Assembly: GCF_963855985.1 (NCBI RefSeq)
Contig: NW_026973569.1
Span: forward strand, 310,001-374,000
DNA length: 64,000 nucleotides
Direction: 5' to 3'
From: Ostrinia nubilalis
Lineage: Eukaryota > Arthropoda > Insecta > Lepidoptera > Crambidae
The notes beneath the pieces are model-generated. The model saw only the letters and a list, made by a program, of their open reading frames with translations, was not told the origin of the DNA and searched no databases. The translations under genes and the position numbers were made by a program. Below, in pieces: positions 32,562-44,247 of this stretch; the first letter of the stretch is position 1, and the number at the start of each line of letters is the position of its first letter.

Positions 32562-32799
32562 TTATGTTATATTCATAAGTAGATTTTCTGTTTCTGTATA
32601 GCTGAGGGATTTTAACCAGGTTGTGAGTTTTTTCTTGCAGTCATAGTATGTCAAATTGTATATGTTAACTTTTTTATTTATTGTTTTATACAGGTATGTC
32701 GACCGTGTTAGATATTGTTTAGCAGCATAGGCTGTTTTCACAGGATTAGTGGTGAAGACTCTGTCTATCCTTCTCTTAGTCAGTATGTCAGGATCATAT
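32562..32799 (-). pseudogene. LINE ORF2 C-terminus beyond the DNA transposon
   Basis: Continues the ORF2 of 37602-39057 in the same frame after the 4.8-kb insertion and one ATAT copy: DPDILTKRRIDRVFTTNPVK, AAKQYLTRSTYLYKTINKK, then stop at 32562. A conserved Leu/Tyr-rich C-terminal tail is usual for these LINEs. The few codons to its 5' side in an unbroken frame (up to 32840) belong to the transposon end. Confidence 0.85.
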
Positions 32800-33362
32800 C
32801 GCACCCTTCCTGGAATAAGTACGCAAGTGAAAAATGCCAACTTTTCAGGAGCGTAAAAAAACTGTCCTAAAAATTTATTACCATTATTAAAAATATGTGT
32901 TATACATCAAAAGATAGCTAAAAATGTCTGTGAGGGGCCTATGTATTTATATTTAAAATACACTTAATAGGTTTTGAGAAAAACTTAAAAAAGAGCGTTG
33001 CGTACTTATTCCGCGAAACATATTTTAACACTTGTTGTTGTAAATGAATATTGCATTGTTGACATGTAAAGGAATACATGCTATTTGGTATTATTGCAGA
33101 TAACCACTTATTGGCGTTCAGATTTAGTCGTGCATTCAACGTGTAAGTGTAGTTTACGTAGTTTTTCCTCGAACTATTCGTATTGAAATAAATTCGTAAA
33201 AAGGATAACGTACTTTTACCTTGTGAAAAATTACATTACTTATGGTAGTATGTAAAATTATAGCTTTATTCAAAATCAAAAAGTTACAATATTTTTGCAT
33301 AACTATATTATAATTTTCGGAAATTGCATTTTTAGGGAGAGACGAGCTATCAAAAGGACTAA

Positions 33363-33478
33363 TGCCCATTTTCACCATCAATCCCTAATTTGTAAGTGAC
33401 CTCTATAGTGATACATAACAGGAATTTTGTTTTTATAGGGGTCACTTAAAAATTTGGGATTAATGGTGAAAATGGGCA
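33363..33478. mobile_element. 116-bp MITE, TAA duplication (PIF/Harbinger-like)
   Basis: TGCCCATTTTCACCATCAAT at the left is matched inverted at the right with few changes. TAA flanks both sides (33360-33362; 33479-33481). Confidence 0.85.
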
Positions 33479-33480
33479 TA

Positions 33481-33570
33481 AAACTCATTTATTTTTGCAA
33501 GTAGGCTTTTATAAAGCACTTTTATAGTTTTACACTCCCCAGTATTAACCCAACCACTGCTTCAGGACAT
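33481..33570 (-). mobile_element. LINE 3'-end fragment
   Basis: Matches the 3' end of the nested LINE at 9541-9630 (AAACTCATTTATTT, then AGTATTAACCCAACCACTGC). Only about 90 bp are present; the MITE sits at its tail. Confidence 0.75.
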
Positions 33571-33771
33571 TTTTTTTACGGAAGCGGTAGATAGATATTT
33601 TGTAAAGTTACCATTTAAAACAGAAAATCCACAATCACCATTTGCAGACACCAAGCCGAGGAATGAACTGCCGTTTGCAGTATTTGCGGACCAATACGAC
33701 CTAAAACCTTTAAGAGCAGACTTTAATACTTTAAAGACAATCAACGCACCTGTAACTCACCGAGGAGCGGG

Positions 33772-33842
33772 TGTCTATGGGCGGCGGGTAAACACTTACC
33801 ATCAGGTGATTCGTCTGCTCGTTTGCCTCCTTTCCCTTAAAA
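33772..33842 (+). mobile_element. SINE/RTE tail fragment
   Basis: CTTACCATCAGGTGATTCGT and the following 15 bp match the SINE in the BEL/Pao LTR (45820-45850). Confidence 0.75.
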
Positions 33843-35123
33843 AACCCAGAAACATAACCACTCACAGGTCCGTTCAATTAGAAAGGAAGTTACAGAAATC
33901 ACTAGACCTGAAAAAAGATTAACGAACACACAGATTTTTTTATTAAAAGAGATACCTACCTGACAAAGAAAAAGAAACAAGACTGACAGTATACCTCATC
34001 ATGCGGTTGTCTGGAATAATACGGAGACAACTCGCGCACGATTATATTTGATGCTTTGTGTTAGGGTTCGATTTATATTTCACTGAATAACGAACTGCTT
34101 GTAGGTTCCCAGCTGCAAGAAAACCCGAGAAATATTATATATAATGAGATGAAACGTGTTTGCTTCATAGATGACATTATGAAGATGATCTTCAGATTTA
34201 TGTGACAAAAAATGATTCGGATTACCGGAGTACCGATTTCTATAAAATAATAAAACAATATTTTTATATCAACGACCTTTTATCAAGACTGGACTGGTCA
34301 ATTGAAGCTATAATGCTATAATTTAATGAGAACTTACAGAGCAGATAATAATACATCTGATGTGACCATCCACCAGGTTTACACTTCAGAGAATGTGCGA
34401 AGGAATTACACGACCTAATTCCACCAGCCCCCTTCCATCATCAGACGCTGGTTAACGTATCATTCCTACATTGTCAACATTCCACCAGATTGCACTAAGC
34501 GTTTCGATAAACTCTTTTATATTGCGAACAGGTCGCTGCCTGCTGCTGTCTCTCCTGAGCACTATACCGGACCTTATAGGCACTTACAGGTAGATATCTA
34601 TCATCTTATACTGCATCTCACTTAACATCACATGCAATTGCGGTCAAATACCTTTTGCTACCTAGTTCTGCGTTGAGTTTATGAAGTCAATAGAAGACAA
34701 CAAAATATCAGCTAGTGCTAAAGTAGTTTTATGAACCTTGATGGAACAGTCCAAGCATTGGGTATTGAATGGAATTTGAGCACAGATTTCAATTCAATGT
34801 GAATATACCACAAATTGCAAAACCAACCATGAAACGTAACATTTTATCTGATACATATGATCAAACTTTTTGATCCCCTTGGCTGGAGCCTGGAGCTTAG
34901 CGTTAAGTACAGTCAGTTAGTACAGGCTAAGATTCTAATGGAAATAGAATAGAAAGTATTTATTTGTTTCAAAACAAAAACATTGGCTGATAAAAAACTA
35001 GTAAGGATGGAAAGATAAGTAACTCATTAGAAAAAGATTGGATTAAGATACGGCAGGATTTGATTCACATTGACAAAATACAGATATAGGTTGGTATACT
35101 ATCTATAGATAGAGAGAAAAATA

Positions 35124-35354
35124 ACATCATCATCATTTCAGTCACAGGACGTCCACTGCTGAACATAGGCCTCCCCCAATGACTTCCACATCGCGCGGTT
35201 GGAAGCACATAGTACGCAGAACTGACGGCCGATGGGGCAGCAAGGTTATAGAGCGGACACCACGTACCGGAAAACGCAGCGTTAGGACATCCATCCACAA
35301 GGTGGTCCGACGACCTGATGAAGGTAGCGGGAAGGCGTTGGATGCAGGCCGAGT
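35124..35354 (-). mobile_element. RTE fragment with inverted 5' part (twin-priming-like)
   Basis: The minus strand holds the RTE ORF2 C-terminus (SLGEAYVQQWTSCD, stop) and a (ATG)n tail at 35124-35135. From about 35208 the orientation flips and the plus strand reads RTDGRWGSKV and, in another frame, WSDDLMKVAGRRWMQA, which normally precede the C-terminus. AAAAATA flanks both ends (35117-35123; 35355-35361). Confidence 0.75.
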
Positions 35355-36031
35355 AAAAATACAATATAATGAATTTAGCGATGCCTCTGTGAGTGCAATA
35401 AACTGCAGCCGTTCACTATCAACTAGATGAAAGATTTGAAACGAAATTAATTGCTAAAAAACTCAAGTGCTCTCTAAAAACTATTTTTTTTACCACGTCT
35501 TGAGCTATGTGGTACTTTAAGTAAACTGGATGAAGCAAATGAGAAGAAGTAATGTGAAGAATACCAACCTCACAGATGTTCGAACACTGTGAACAGGTTT
35601 TTCTATTGTGATCGCCTAGCTGTCTGGAGAGACGAATAGGTGAAAATCTATTGTTGCAAACCGCGTCGTGGAGAAAGTCGAAAACATTTATAATAATTAA
35701 TACTATAATTCATAAGAAAGCTGATAAGGCTCCACATTTTGGATTATCAAGGCGAAACCATTGGCGAGAAAATACGTGCACAGTTGTTTCAATTGTGCTA
35801 AATTGAATGCTACTGCCAAAGTACAAATAATGGTAGATTTACCAGAACAGCAAGTATCTCAATCTAGACAATTCATGAACAAGGGAGACGATTTTGAAGG
35901 ACCCTTTTAAATTTTGATGTCCAAGGAAACAAAACTATAGAAGCCTATAATATAGTGATATTTATTGTCTGCATGACTACAAAAGCTACCCACATTGAAC
36001 TCGTTAGTGACATCACTTCCAAATCCTATAA

Positions 36032-36274
36032 GGTTCACACACGATCAGCCGGCGTGCAGCGATAGCGATTGGCGATCGATGCATTTTTAGATTCGGCCAA
36101 ACCAACGCGATCAACCGGCGTGCAGCGATGGCGAACAATGCATTTAGGTCTGGTCGCCATCGCTGCACGCCAGCTGATCGCGCTGTGATCGCGTTGGTTT
36201 GGCCGAACCCTAAGTCTAATCGCCATCACTGCACGCCGGCTGATCGCTTGAGATTGCGTTGGTTTGGCTGAACC
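36032..36274. mobile_element. 243-bp palindromic MITE in BEL integrase
   Basis: Ends GGTTCA/TGAACC, duplication TATAA (36027-36031; 36275-36279). Internal inverted copies of GATCAGCCGGCGTGCAGCGA occur up to four times, giving a cruciform-like structure. Confidence 0.8.
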
Positions 36275-37601
36275 TATAAAGAAAGAAAGAACAGTTTTTA
36301 TTTGGTCCAAAACTTATAGGTGCTTTTATACGCTTTGTTGAAGAGTGGCCGGACCTGTGAAGCAACCAGAATAGGAACTTTGTCTGAGCGAGGAGTTTCA
36401 TAAGGCCTGGAAATAAATGCAATTTACTGGACAAATAGCGTCAACACTAGGATAGGCACTACATTCCAGTGGCAAGTACAATCTGTGGAGGTCTGCGAAA
36501 GGTTGGCGTCCGGTCGATCAAGTACCACCTGAAAAGAATACAGTCAGTATTCGCTCATCGTACATACGAAAAGATGGCAACAGTTTTGTATCAGGTTGTT
36601 GCATTTTTAAACGTCTGACCATTACGAGTACCTATGTCCTTTTGATTACAATAATCCTTAAAATACATATAAACCTGTGTCATTTTATAATTACACACCT
36701 ATTGTTGCTTACTGCTCCAAAAGACGTATAGATACATACCTTGTCATGCTGGCAATACACGCATAAGCTGATAAATGAACTCATGCGGCTCTGGAAAGAT
36801 GAAAATGTATCACGATAACTACGATAACGATTCACTGAAGAGAGAGACAGAATTTAAAATGGATCTTGTACTCATAAAGACCGATAATTTTACCACGTGG
36901 TAAGTAATCATTGGGACGATTTTTTGATAAACACACAGTCTTACAGGGGTATTTAGTGCAAAAAGTAGTGAATTGGATACTTAAATGACTGAAACTAAGT
37001 TAATTTGTCCTTTGTTAATGACTAAATTACATCTAAATAAATGTATCAATGTCGGTATAAAATACTACATCGCCAAAAGTTTCGCAAAATATTAGCAACT
37101 AGACTTGCACAAAGATATCTACGTAGAAAATAACGTATCAATTGTTATATATTATAATGTGAATAAAAGCTTCGTGGAAGAATTAGGCATCTAGACTTGC
37201 ACAAAATTACCAGCACAAAAGTTTCGTGGAAAAACTACGCAACTGAACTTGCACTACGACACCCACCAAATAATATCCTAAAATAAGTATGCAACAATAG
37301 ATACGCGAAAATGTTTTTTAAAGTCTTCGTGGAAGATGTATGTAAATATTAATATGCTATTATTCATACGGAACTTTATTAAACAATTAAATGCAAATAT
37401 ATTTACTTCGTTTTTGCTATGGAAATTTAGATATTTTAATGTTGCAATATTTTACATATTTGTACATAATTTCTTCATTTTTAAGAGAAAAATTATGAAA
37501 AAAATTGACAATATGTATTACTTCCTTCTCGATTTTTTGGTGCAATAAAAAAAATATCGCACAAGTGGACTTGCATACTTCTTCCAGGGGGGGTGCGATA
37601 T

Positions 37602-39057
37602 GGTAAGGTTTTATGTAGCTTAAGTATGCAGTTAAGGATATACAACTGTCTTATTGTCAAGAGGTCACTATAGGTATATAGTCTGTCGGTGGGAAACCTA
37701 TAGGGTAAAAAGTGCATTACTTTGAGTAAAGATCTTTGGGTTCTTTCTACATCCAAGAACTTTATTTTACCAGCACCCCCCCATACAGAAATACAATACG
37801 ATAGTACGGATTGAGCCAAAGCAATGTAGACACCAGTGAGCAGTTTCTTGTCAGCAACATGTCTAAGTTTTTTAAATACCCAGATAACTTTCCTGATCCT
37901 ACTCATAAGCAAGTCAATATGTGGATGCCATGACAGGCGCTGATCAAGAACCACCCCCAAGTATTTGGCAGTAGTAACATGCTCAATGGATTGGCAAGAG
38001 CATGTTGTGTTTTTAGAATTTCCGCAGTTATGTATTTTAATTAGAAAACCACTAGCAGGTTGTGTTCTTTTATCTATTGTGAAGCATATGAAGTTAGTTT
38101 TACTAACATTAAGAGTAAGAAGATTCGCACTCAGCCACTGAGCAACCAGTACCAGACCCTCTTCAGCGTGCTTTTGCACTTCAGCCCACGTGTTACCAGA
38201 AAATACAATAGCTGTATCATCCGCATAAGAGAAGATGTTAGCATTGGGGATTTTAAGGCTACACAGCTCATTGATGTATAGCAAGAAAAGCGTTGGGCCA
38301 AGCACACTTCCCTGGGGTACGCCATACGAAATATTAGCTAATTCACTAGTGTAGTTACCTAGTTTGACTTGTTGCTTCCTATTAAGAAGATAGCTAGTGA
38401 GTAACGCTAGAGGGGCATCTCTAACGCCATATTTTTCGAGCCTATGTACAAGAATGGGGACAGAGACCGTATCGAAAGCTTTCTTGAGGTCTAAGAATAC
38501 AGTAACGCATTTCCGTCCACAGTCCACGTTTTTTACTATTAATGATGTTAGAGAAGTTACTGCATCCTCAGTTGATATTCCTCGTCTAAATCCAAATTGT
38601 GAATCAGAAAGTATGTCAAATTTATTTAGGTAGCTGATTAATCGAATATTTATAATTTTTTCTAAGACTTTTGAGATTGAGGTCAAAACTGATATAGGAC
38701 GATAATTGCTGACACAGTCCCTGTCACCACTCTTGTACACTGGTGTAATTAGAGCTCGTTTTAGCGTATCGGGAAATATTCCTTGTTGAAAACAAAGATT
38801 AGTTAAGTGGCAAATAGTTGGTACAAGCAGAGAATGAGCCATCTTCAAAAACCGAGTTGGTATTTTGTCCCATCCGGGAGCACTATCTGTCTTCAGGCTC
38901 ATAATGATGGTTTGTACTTCTTCATTGTCAGTTTCTAATAGGACACATGAGGTTAGTTGGTGTTGAGATGACGATAGAGTGCTATTAGGGCGAACACCGC
39001 TGTTGGCAACTATGGAATGAGAATGAGACTGTGTGGCTATCTGGTTTTTTATTATGT
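37602..39057 (-). pseudogene. LINE ORF2, reverse transcriptase part
   Basis: About 485 codons run from a truncated 5' end (KNQIATQSHSH) through RT: DSAPGWDKIPTRFLK, NYRPISVLTSISKVLEKI, GFRRGISTED, FLDLKKAFDTV, YGVPQGSVLGPTLF and catalytic YADD (near 38220). The thumb region follows with KYLGVVLDQRLSWHPHID. The frame is open up to the DNA transposon, where it enters transposon sequence. The N-terminal endonuclease is lost. Just upstream, about 25 codons of the BEL RNase H connection (IQKLWILGVDWDETPP) precede it in the same frame. Confidence 0.88.
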
Positions 39058-39133
39058 AAGTCCATGAACGGACGACTTCGATAGGTGGCGTTTCGTCCCA
39101 ATCTACACCGAGAATCCAAAGTTTTTGAATCAA

Positions 39134-40551
39134 TCATTTAGCTTGGATTGTCATTGGTGAAAGAAAGCCGAGGGGATCAAAAATCCGAGCGAGTTCGCTT
39201 AGAATTGAACGTTTTGTACACGGTTTAATTTCAGGTTTTACTGAGAAAAGAAAAGAATCGGATGAAGGGTCCCATTTAAGGCCGAGAACCTTCAACGGCG
39301 AGGGTTCCGCTTGGTCAAGAGACACTGAACCTTGTAGGTGTAGTTCAATGGGCAAATCAGACAAGAGCTGCGGTTCGTTGCTAACCCACTTCCGCAATTC
39401 AAAACTACCCAAGTTAAAAAGTTTGATAAGTTGCGTCTTTGCTTCTTGAGCAACGTCAAAGCTGTCAAATCCGCAAACCACATCGTCGACATACAAGTGC
39501 GATTGAACGATTTGTTTCGCCAGAGGATATGCATCTCCTTCATCATCAGCAAGCTGTCGCAAGGTACGGCAAGCGAGATAAGGAGATGAAGCGACACCGT
39601 AAGTAACCGTATTCAAACGATACTCTCGAAGCACGTCGCTGGGCGACGGTCTCCAGAGAATACGTTGATACTCTCGGTGATCAGGCGAAACTAAAATCTG
39701 CCGATACATTTGGCGAACATCAGCCATGACGACGATTTGATGTTGTCGAAAGTTTAAAAGAATTTTAAAAATGTCGGGTTGTATCTTTGGACCGATTAAT
39801 TGCGTGTCATAAAAAGAACGAGCGTTTAAGTCTTTTGCAGACGCATCGAACACAACGCGAAGACATGTCGTTGTGGAGTCAGGACGTAAGACACAGTGAT
39901 GTGGGATGTAATATTTACCCCTGCCCATTTCATCGAGTGGCACTAGTGACATGTGATTGGACTCGATATAGTCTGACATGAATTCGCGATATTGAGTGTA
40001 TAATTCATTGTCACGAGATAGTCTTTTTTCAATCGCATGAAACCGTCGTAACGCCACCTCGCGAGAACCTTGAAACATAGGATCAGGAATCATCCTTGAA
40101 CGGATATTTAACGATATATCTACCGGAAGTGTCACGCTCGTGCTCGGTGACAAACTTATTTTCGCATAACTGTTCTTCCGGTGTCAATGAAGTTGCTTTA
40201 GGTACGTTAATCTAGTTCCCAAAACCGTTTCACTAACGAGTTTAACTCATGATCGATACTGAATGATAACGTATGTGTGAGTAATGCCGTGCTATGATTC
40301 AAATACGTTTTACCAAGGAGAAGCCAACCGAAAATCGAATTAAAAGCCGTAGGTTGATTTTGACTTCCCTTGATTTGCTGTCCTAACAGCGATTCGGCAA
40401 AAACATCAGCAGCAAACAATATATCAATCGGTCCGGGAATATCGAAACTAGGATCCGCTAAAGTAATCGATTTAATGTGCGACCATCGAGATGTATTTAA
40501 TTGAGCTATAGGTTGATAGCTACATATTTTAGAAATTACATGCATGTTCAA
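39134..40551 (-). pseudogene. BEL/Pao pol: linker and reverse transcriptase
   Basis: 40551-40207 is the protease-RT linker typical of BEL/Pao (DILFAADVFAESLLG, SIFGWLLLG). After two frameshifts (near 40215 and 40100) RT continues from about 40110: ALRRFHAIEKRLSRD, YYIPHHCVLRP, LRVVFDASAK, MADVRQMYRQILV and catalytic YVDD (near 39480-39490), then KWDPSSDSF and IFDPLGFLSP. A TGA at 39136-39134 stops the frame, after which the RNase H connection continues in register. RT would make cDNA in particles. Because of these lesions the product cannot be made in one piece. Confidence 0.9.
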
Positions 40552-40636
40552 TGTGTAAACAATTTTATTGTTTGTGCCTACGCAACAAGTGACGTCACCG
40601 TTAATAGGTGCACAAGCATCTCCGAGTCCGCTAACA

Positions 40637-41365
40637 CTAACTGAAGTTTGAGTAGGTAGGTACCAATTGCAAACGCTTAACAGCCGATTCCGTTATAAAG
40701 TTACTTTGGCTTCCTGTGTCAAAAAGTGCACGAAAAGATTGCAAGTCACCGTGAGTTGTGCCGTGAGCGTCCTTCACCTGCACAATAGCGGTGGCTAGTA
40801 GAACAGTAGGCTTCGACTGCGATCTTGTGAATAAAGCTGATGACACACTAGGCGCATCGGACTTATCGCGGTGAAGCAATGTGTGATGTTTGCGTTTACA
40901 AAACCGGCAAGTAAAGAAAGAATTACAATTTTTAATTTGATGAGATGACTTTAAGCAATTATAGCACCACTTCTTTTCTTCAGCTATTTTTATACGTTCA
41001 TCGATAGATTTCTTACGAAACTCGGAACACGATGAGATTGAATGTGTATCATTGCAATATGAACACTTCTGAATGGGTTTAACGTTATCACTCGAAGTTG
41101 CAGGCCGGTTATCGTTCGCAGCCACTAAGGTGTGCGACACACTAGGGCGTTTTATAGAATTTTGAATAGGCTTCGATTTTGATGTATCTAAAAAATGTGT
41201 ATCACGAATTAACGCTTCACATTTAGATTGCAAGAATAGTTTCAACTGGTCATATGTTGGAAACTCGATATCACAATACTTTTCTTCAAAGCTACGACGC
41301 ATGGTTGTATCTTGTAATTGTAATTTCGACAATAAATGATTGACTAAAACAAAGTTCCAATTTTG
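40637..41365 (-). pseudogene. BEL/Pao gag C-terminus and protease
   Basis: Codes for the end of the gag DUF1759 region (SFEEKYCDIEFPTYDQLKLF), then two zinc knuckles (CSYCNDTHSISSC; CYNCLKSSHQIKNC with a following CRFCKRKHHTLLH) and an aspartic protease with FDTGSQSNFITES. Frameshifts at about 41365 and 40655 separate it from the preceding gag and from the rest of protease (TSVSVSGLGD in the next frame). It would bind RNA and cleave gag-pol. Confidence 0.88.
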
Positions 41366-42060
41366 AACCGGTAAGTAATAGTTTTCAAAATACTTAAGTT
41401 TTCGTCCACTATATCAAGCGATTTACGAAATTCCCTTGCATCTTTAGATTTAAACTCAATATTAAGGATTTCGCGCCAACAAGTAAAAGCAAGATCGCGT
41501 TTATTTTTATACCTGCCGCATAAGGCTTGGTACGCATCATTATAATGCTCGTGAGTTAATGGGAATGCTTTGACCATGGACAATGCGTCGCCGCGAAGAG
41601 ATGATACCAAATAGTGAAACCTTTCCGTGTCGGTGAGTGAAGATGAATTATGAATTAAAGCATTAAATGTATCAAAGCACTCTGGCCATTGTTTGATGTT
41701 ACCAGAAAAAGTAGGAAGCGTTATTTTTGGCAGCCGAATATTGAACGATGACAAGACGCTTTTCGATTGCTGTAATTCAGCATCCTCACTCCGAGTTAAG
41801 GTACGGTAAATAGATTCGATTTTGTAATAAGTGTCATCAAATTGCTCCTGTATATAAGAATCCAGGTCGTCCGTATCATCTAAAAGTTCCAATATGTTGA
41901 AGTGTGCGTCTTCAAATGTTTCTGCTATTTGTTTAATGTCTTGATGATAAGAAAAGAACAAATCGCGCTGAGAAGGGTCGCTTGTCGCTAATTGACCAAC
42001 TTCCAAAGCTTTGTTCAATCGTTTAATAGAAATTGTTCGCTTCTTGCATAAAATATTCAT
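41344..42060 (-). pseudogene. BEL/Pao gag N-terminal part
   Basis: From ATG 42060 (MNILCKKRTISIKRLNKALE) about 230 codons: an N-terminal helical region rich in Leu/Glu, then the DUF1759 capsid-type core (LPKITLPTFSGNIKQWPECF, ERFHYLVSSLRGDALSMVKAF, YKNKRDLAFTCWREIL). It ends in a new frame after a one-base change near 41365. About 3.2 kb of leader separates the ATG from the primer site; roughly 2.3 kb of that is the Mutator-like insertion. Confidence 0.88.
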
Positions 42061-42931
42061 GTTCGATTGATTTAGATTTGGATTTTCTTAACGTTTTTCG
42101 CGTTTGCTTAAAAGTGTCATTTTAGTTTATAAATACTAAATGCTAAAGTGTAAAACGAAATATGAAATTAACAAAATTATTAATTTTACTCTGTGTGTCA
42201 CCACCCTAACGCTTGACTAGACAAAAAACGTGCGGCGGCCGATGCGGAATGCAGCTGCGAATTGAATTGATTATGCACACACACACAGGTTACGCACTAT
42301 AATGATAACAAGTGGCCGAAATTTAAATGATACGTTACGCTAAACGTTATAGGTACGATTACAAGATACAAAATGATGACTGTAATTATTACAAATTAGC
42401 GTATTCAAAATACGAAATATAAAAATTGTTTACGTTAATTTGAACTGAACTACGATAAAATATTTTACTTTTAAAATGTTGTTTGCTTGGCGCTGCGTCT
42501 TTCCATTCTATACATAGCCAGAACGCAAGGGTGTGAAACTAATCGAGTATAGTTTGGATGTGACTTTTTTTACTAAGCTCCTCCAAACTATACACGACCA
42601 GTACGCATACGCTGCGTACTGCTCGCGTATACTTTGTAGTGACTTAGGTCAATTATTATCTTACTCCAAAATATACATCGTCAGTACGCATACGGACTAA
42701 TCATGTATGTATTGTAATAAGTTCGCGATTACAATGTATACGCGAGTACTTAGTTGCATGCTCGTCATTTTGACTTATTTACCTCTCTTTCGACACGTGC
42801 CATTGTTTTGATAAAGAGCTTTTTGGTGTTTCATATTCTGCCATAGAAAAGATATTTGTTTTGGGGCTGAATAACTCTTAAATTAAGAATTATGTATGTC
42901 AAAATGATTTTTGTTCTTGAGATAAAAGCTT

Positions 42932-43182
42932 ATAAATAAAAATAAAAATCCCTGGACATTTTACACTGCGCTTCTAGTCCCAAACTAAGCAAAGCGGATA
43001 TAAACATACTTAAATACTTTTTTTGTAAATACATACTTATTATACATAGAAGACACCCAGTCCAATACAAACAAATATCAAAATATGTTCATGCACACAA
43101 ATTAATGTTTGTACTGTGCGGGAATCGAACCCGCTACCTCCGGAACAGTTATCCGTTTCGAACCACTACACCGAACGGTCGA
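42932..43182 (-). mobile_element. tRNA-derived SINE
   Basis: On the minus strand: an A-box-like CGGTGTAGTGGTT (43173-43161), B box GGTTCGATTCC (43131-43121), a LINE-like body and an AAATAAA-type tail at 42932-42948. The lepidopteran family with CTTAGTTTGGGACTAGAAG is the likely source. Confidence 0.75.
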
Positions 43183-43195
43183 CAATTTTAGTTAA

Positions 43196-44247
43196 CCCTT
43201 TCAGCACGAGAGAAAAATTTGACGATTTCTAAAAAATCGCGTTAGTTTCTGGGGTCTTTAGGATCTTAGTAAATAGAGAAAAATAGCGAAAAAAATCAGG
43301 TGGTGACTTTAACCCCCCTAAACCCCCCCGCACGATCGTATCAATCCGTCATGAACCTATGAATAGCTATTTCATTACAATTACAATTTAAACTAATTAA
43401 AAAAAGACATTTTAGATATAACGAGCTTTATTATTCTTCATAAAGACATGATATCGTAATTAGATACTAATTTCTGCAAAAAAGTTCAAAAATAGCTCAT
43501 GGCCCTAACCTAGAACTCTGTCAAAACCTGAATTTTGGGGGTAGTAGCATCTTAAAATATAACATGAGCCTTCGTTTTTAATAATAACTTTTTTTTTGAA
43601 TCCCAGATGTCGAGGCTATTATTCAATAACACATGGGGTTAGATATTTTCATAAAAGGGATCATTTTGGTTCATCTATTGGTACTAGAATCCTGGTATCC
43701 TCTCGATATTTTCACTGGTGGCTGTATTTTCTACAGCGGATTTGTACTATTTGGTGGTTATGTGTCTCGGAGACATTCTTGAGTTTATTCTAGAGTAAAT
43801 GTGATGTTCAGGCCTTTAAAAGATTCGAAAGGTTTCCATTACTTACATTACCAAAAATTCAAACATCGTCCCGACATGCACGCTCGTGCTGTAGAACTTT
43901 AGGAGTACCTGGTACTTGGCTTCATCTAACTTTTTATAAAATTAAAGCAAATTATATTTTTTAAGGATATAATTTAAATTAATACGCACAAAATTCATTG
44001 AAATCCACAAAAGAAGTAATTTAAATAAATTAATACTTTTCACGCCTCCCGTAGTCAGGTACACGTCCATCTTTGTCACTCAACACAGCACCGACTGAAC
44101 GCCATTGAAAGTTTTTGTATGAAAAATAGTAAATATATCGAACCGTACGATCGATCGGAAGCGTCTTGGCGCGGTAAAATTGATTTACCAATTCACTAGA
44201 TTTTTTCAAAGTCGAACGCACTTTCGTATTATTCTGTGCTGAAAGGG
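43196..44247. mobile_element. 1.05-kb TTAA element (piggyBac-like, non-autonomous)
   Basis: TTAA at 43192-43195 and 44248-44251; ends CCCTTTCAGCAC and its inverted match GTGCTGAAAGGG. Short frames only; the longest (43596-43793) has no recognisable domain. Confidence 0.8.

Larger units (their letters stand above)
34330..37000 (+). pseudogene. Plus-strand BEL/Pao pol relic
   Basis: Scattered matches in BEL/Pao order and many frames: VQALGIEWNLSTD and FDPLGW followed by QAKILM (34740-34930, RT/RNase H connection); EFSDAS (about 35365, RNase H); CFNCAKLNA with a downstream DFEGPF (35790-35920, integrase zinc finger and first Asp); TTKATHIELVSDIT (35970-36020, same strand, another frame); MATVLYQVVAFLN (36570-36610); DLVLIKTDN (36865). 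The strand is opposite to the surrounding BEL element, so it is an independent, much older copy carried inside transposon A. LTRs were not found. Confidence 0.75.
32800..37597. mobile_element. DNA transposon A, 4.8 kb, ends CGCACCC, duplication ATAT
   Basis: Ends are inverted: CGCACCCTTCCTGGAATAAG left, and the complement of CTTCTTCCAGGGGGGGTGCG right. ATAT flanks both sides (32796-32799; 37598-37601). Subterminal repeats of the word GACTTGCA lie near 37110, 37185 and 37250, and an inverted GGAATAAGTACGCAA near 32998. The interior is a BEL relic and smaller insertions; no transposase was recognised. A second copy of the right end lies at 47710. I cannot assign the superfamily. Confidence 0.82.
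32188..39057 (-). mobile_element. LINE inserted in BEL/Pao RNase H, itself split by a DNA transposon
   Basis: An 11-bp duplication, AAGTCCATGAA, lies at 39058-39068 and 32177-32187. The BEL frame rejoins exactly when one copy and the insert are ignored. The tail is ATTTTC units (32184-32210 region). LINE-derived sequence is about 2.1 kb: 37602-39057 and 32188-32799. The 3' UTR has a GTGGTGTATTGAGTGAATT duplication near 32358 and 32380. Confidence 0.92.

Noticed and set aside
37493..39133. One 546-codon gene
   Set aside because: Chimera of BEL RNase H connection, LINE RT and, at its end, transposon A sequence read through in frame.
43105..43182. Functional tRNA gene
   Set aside because: Only A- and B-box-like sequence with a poor acceptor stem, followed by a SINE body and tail.
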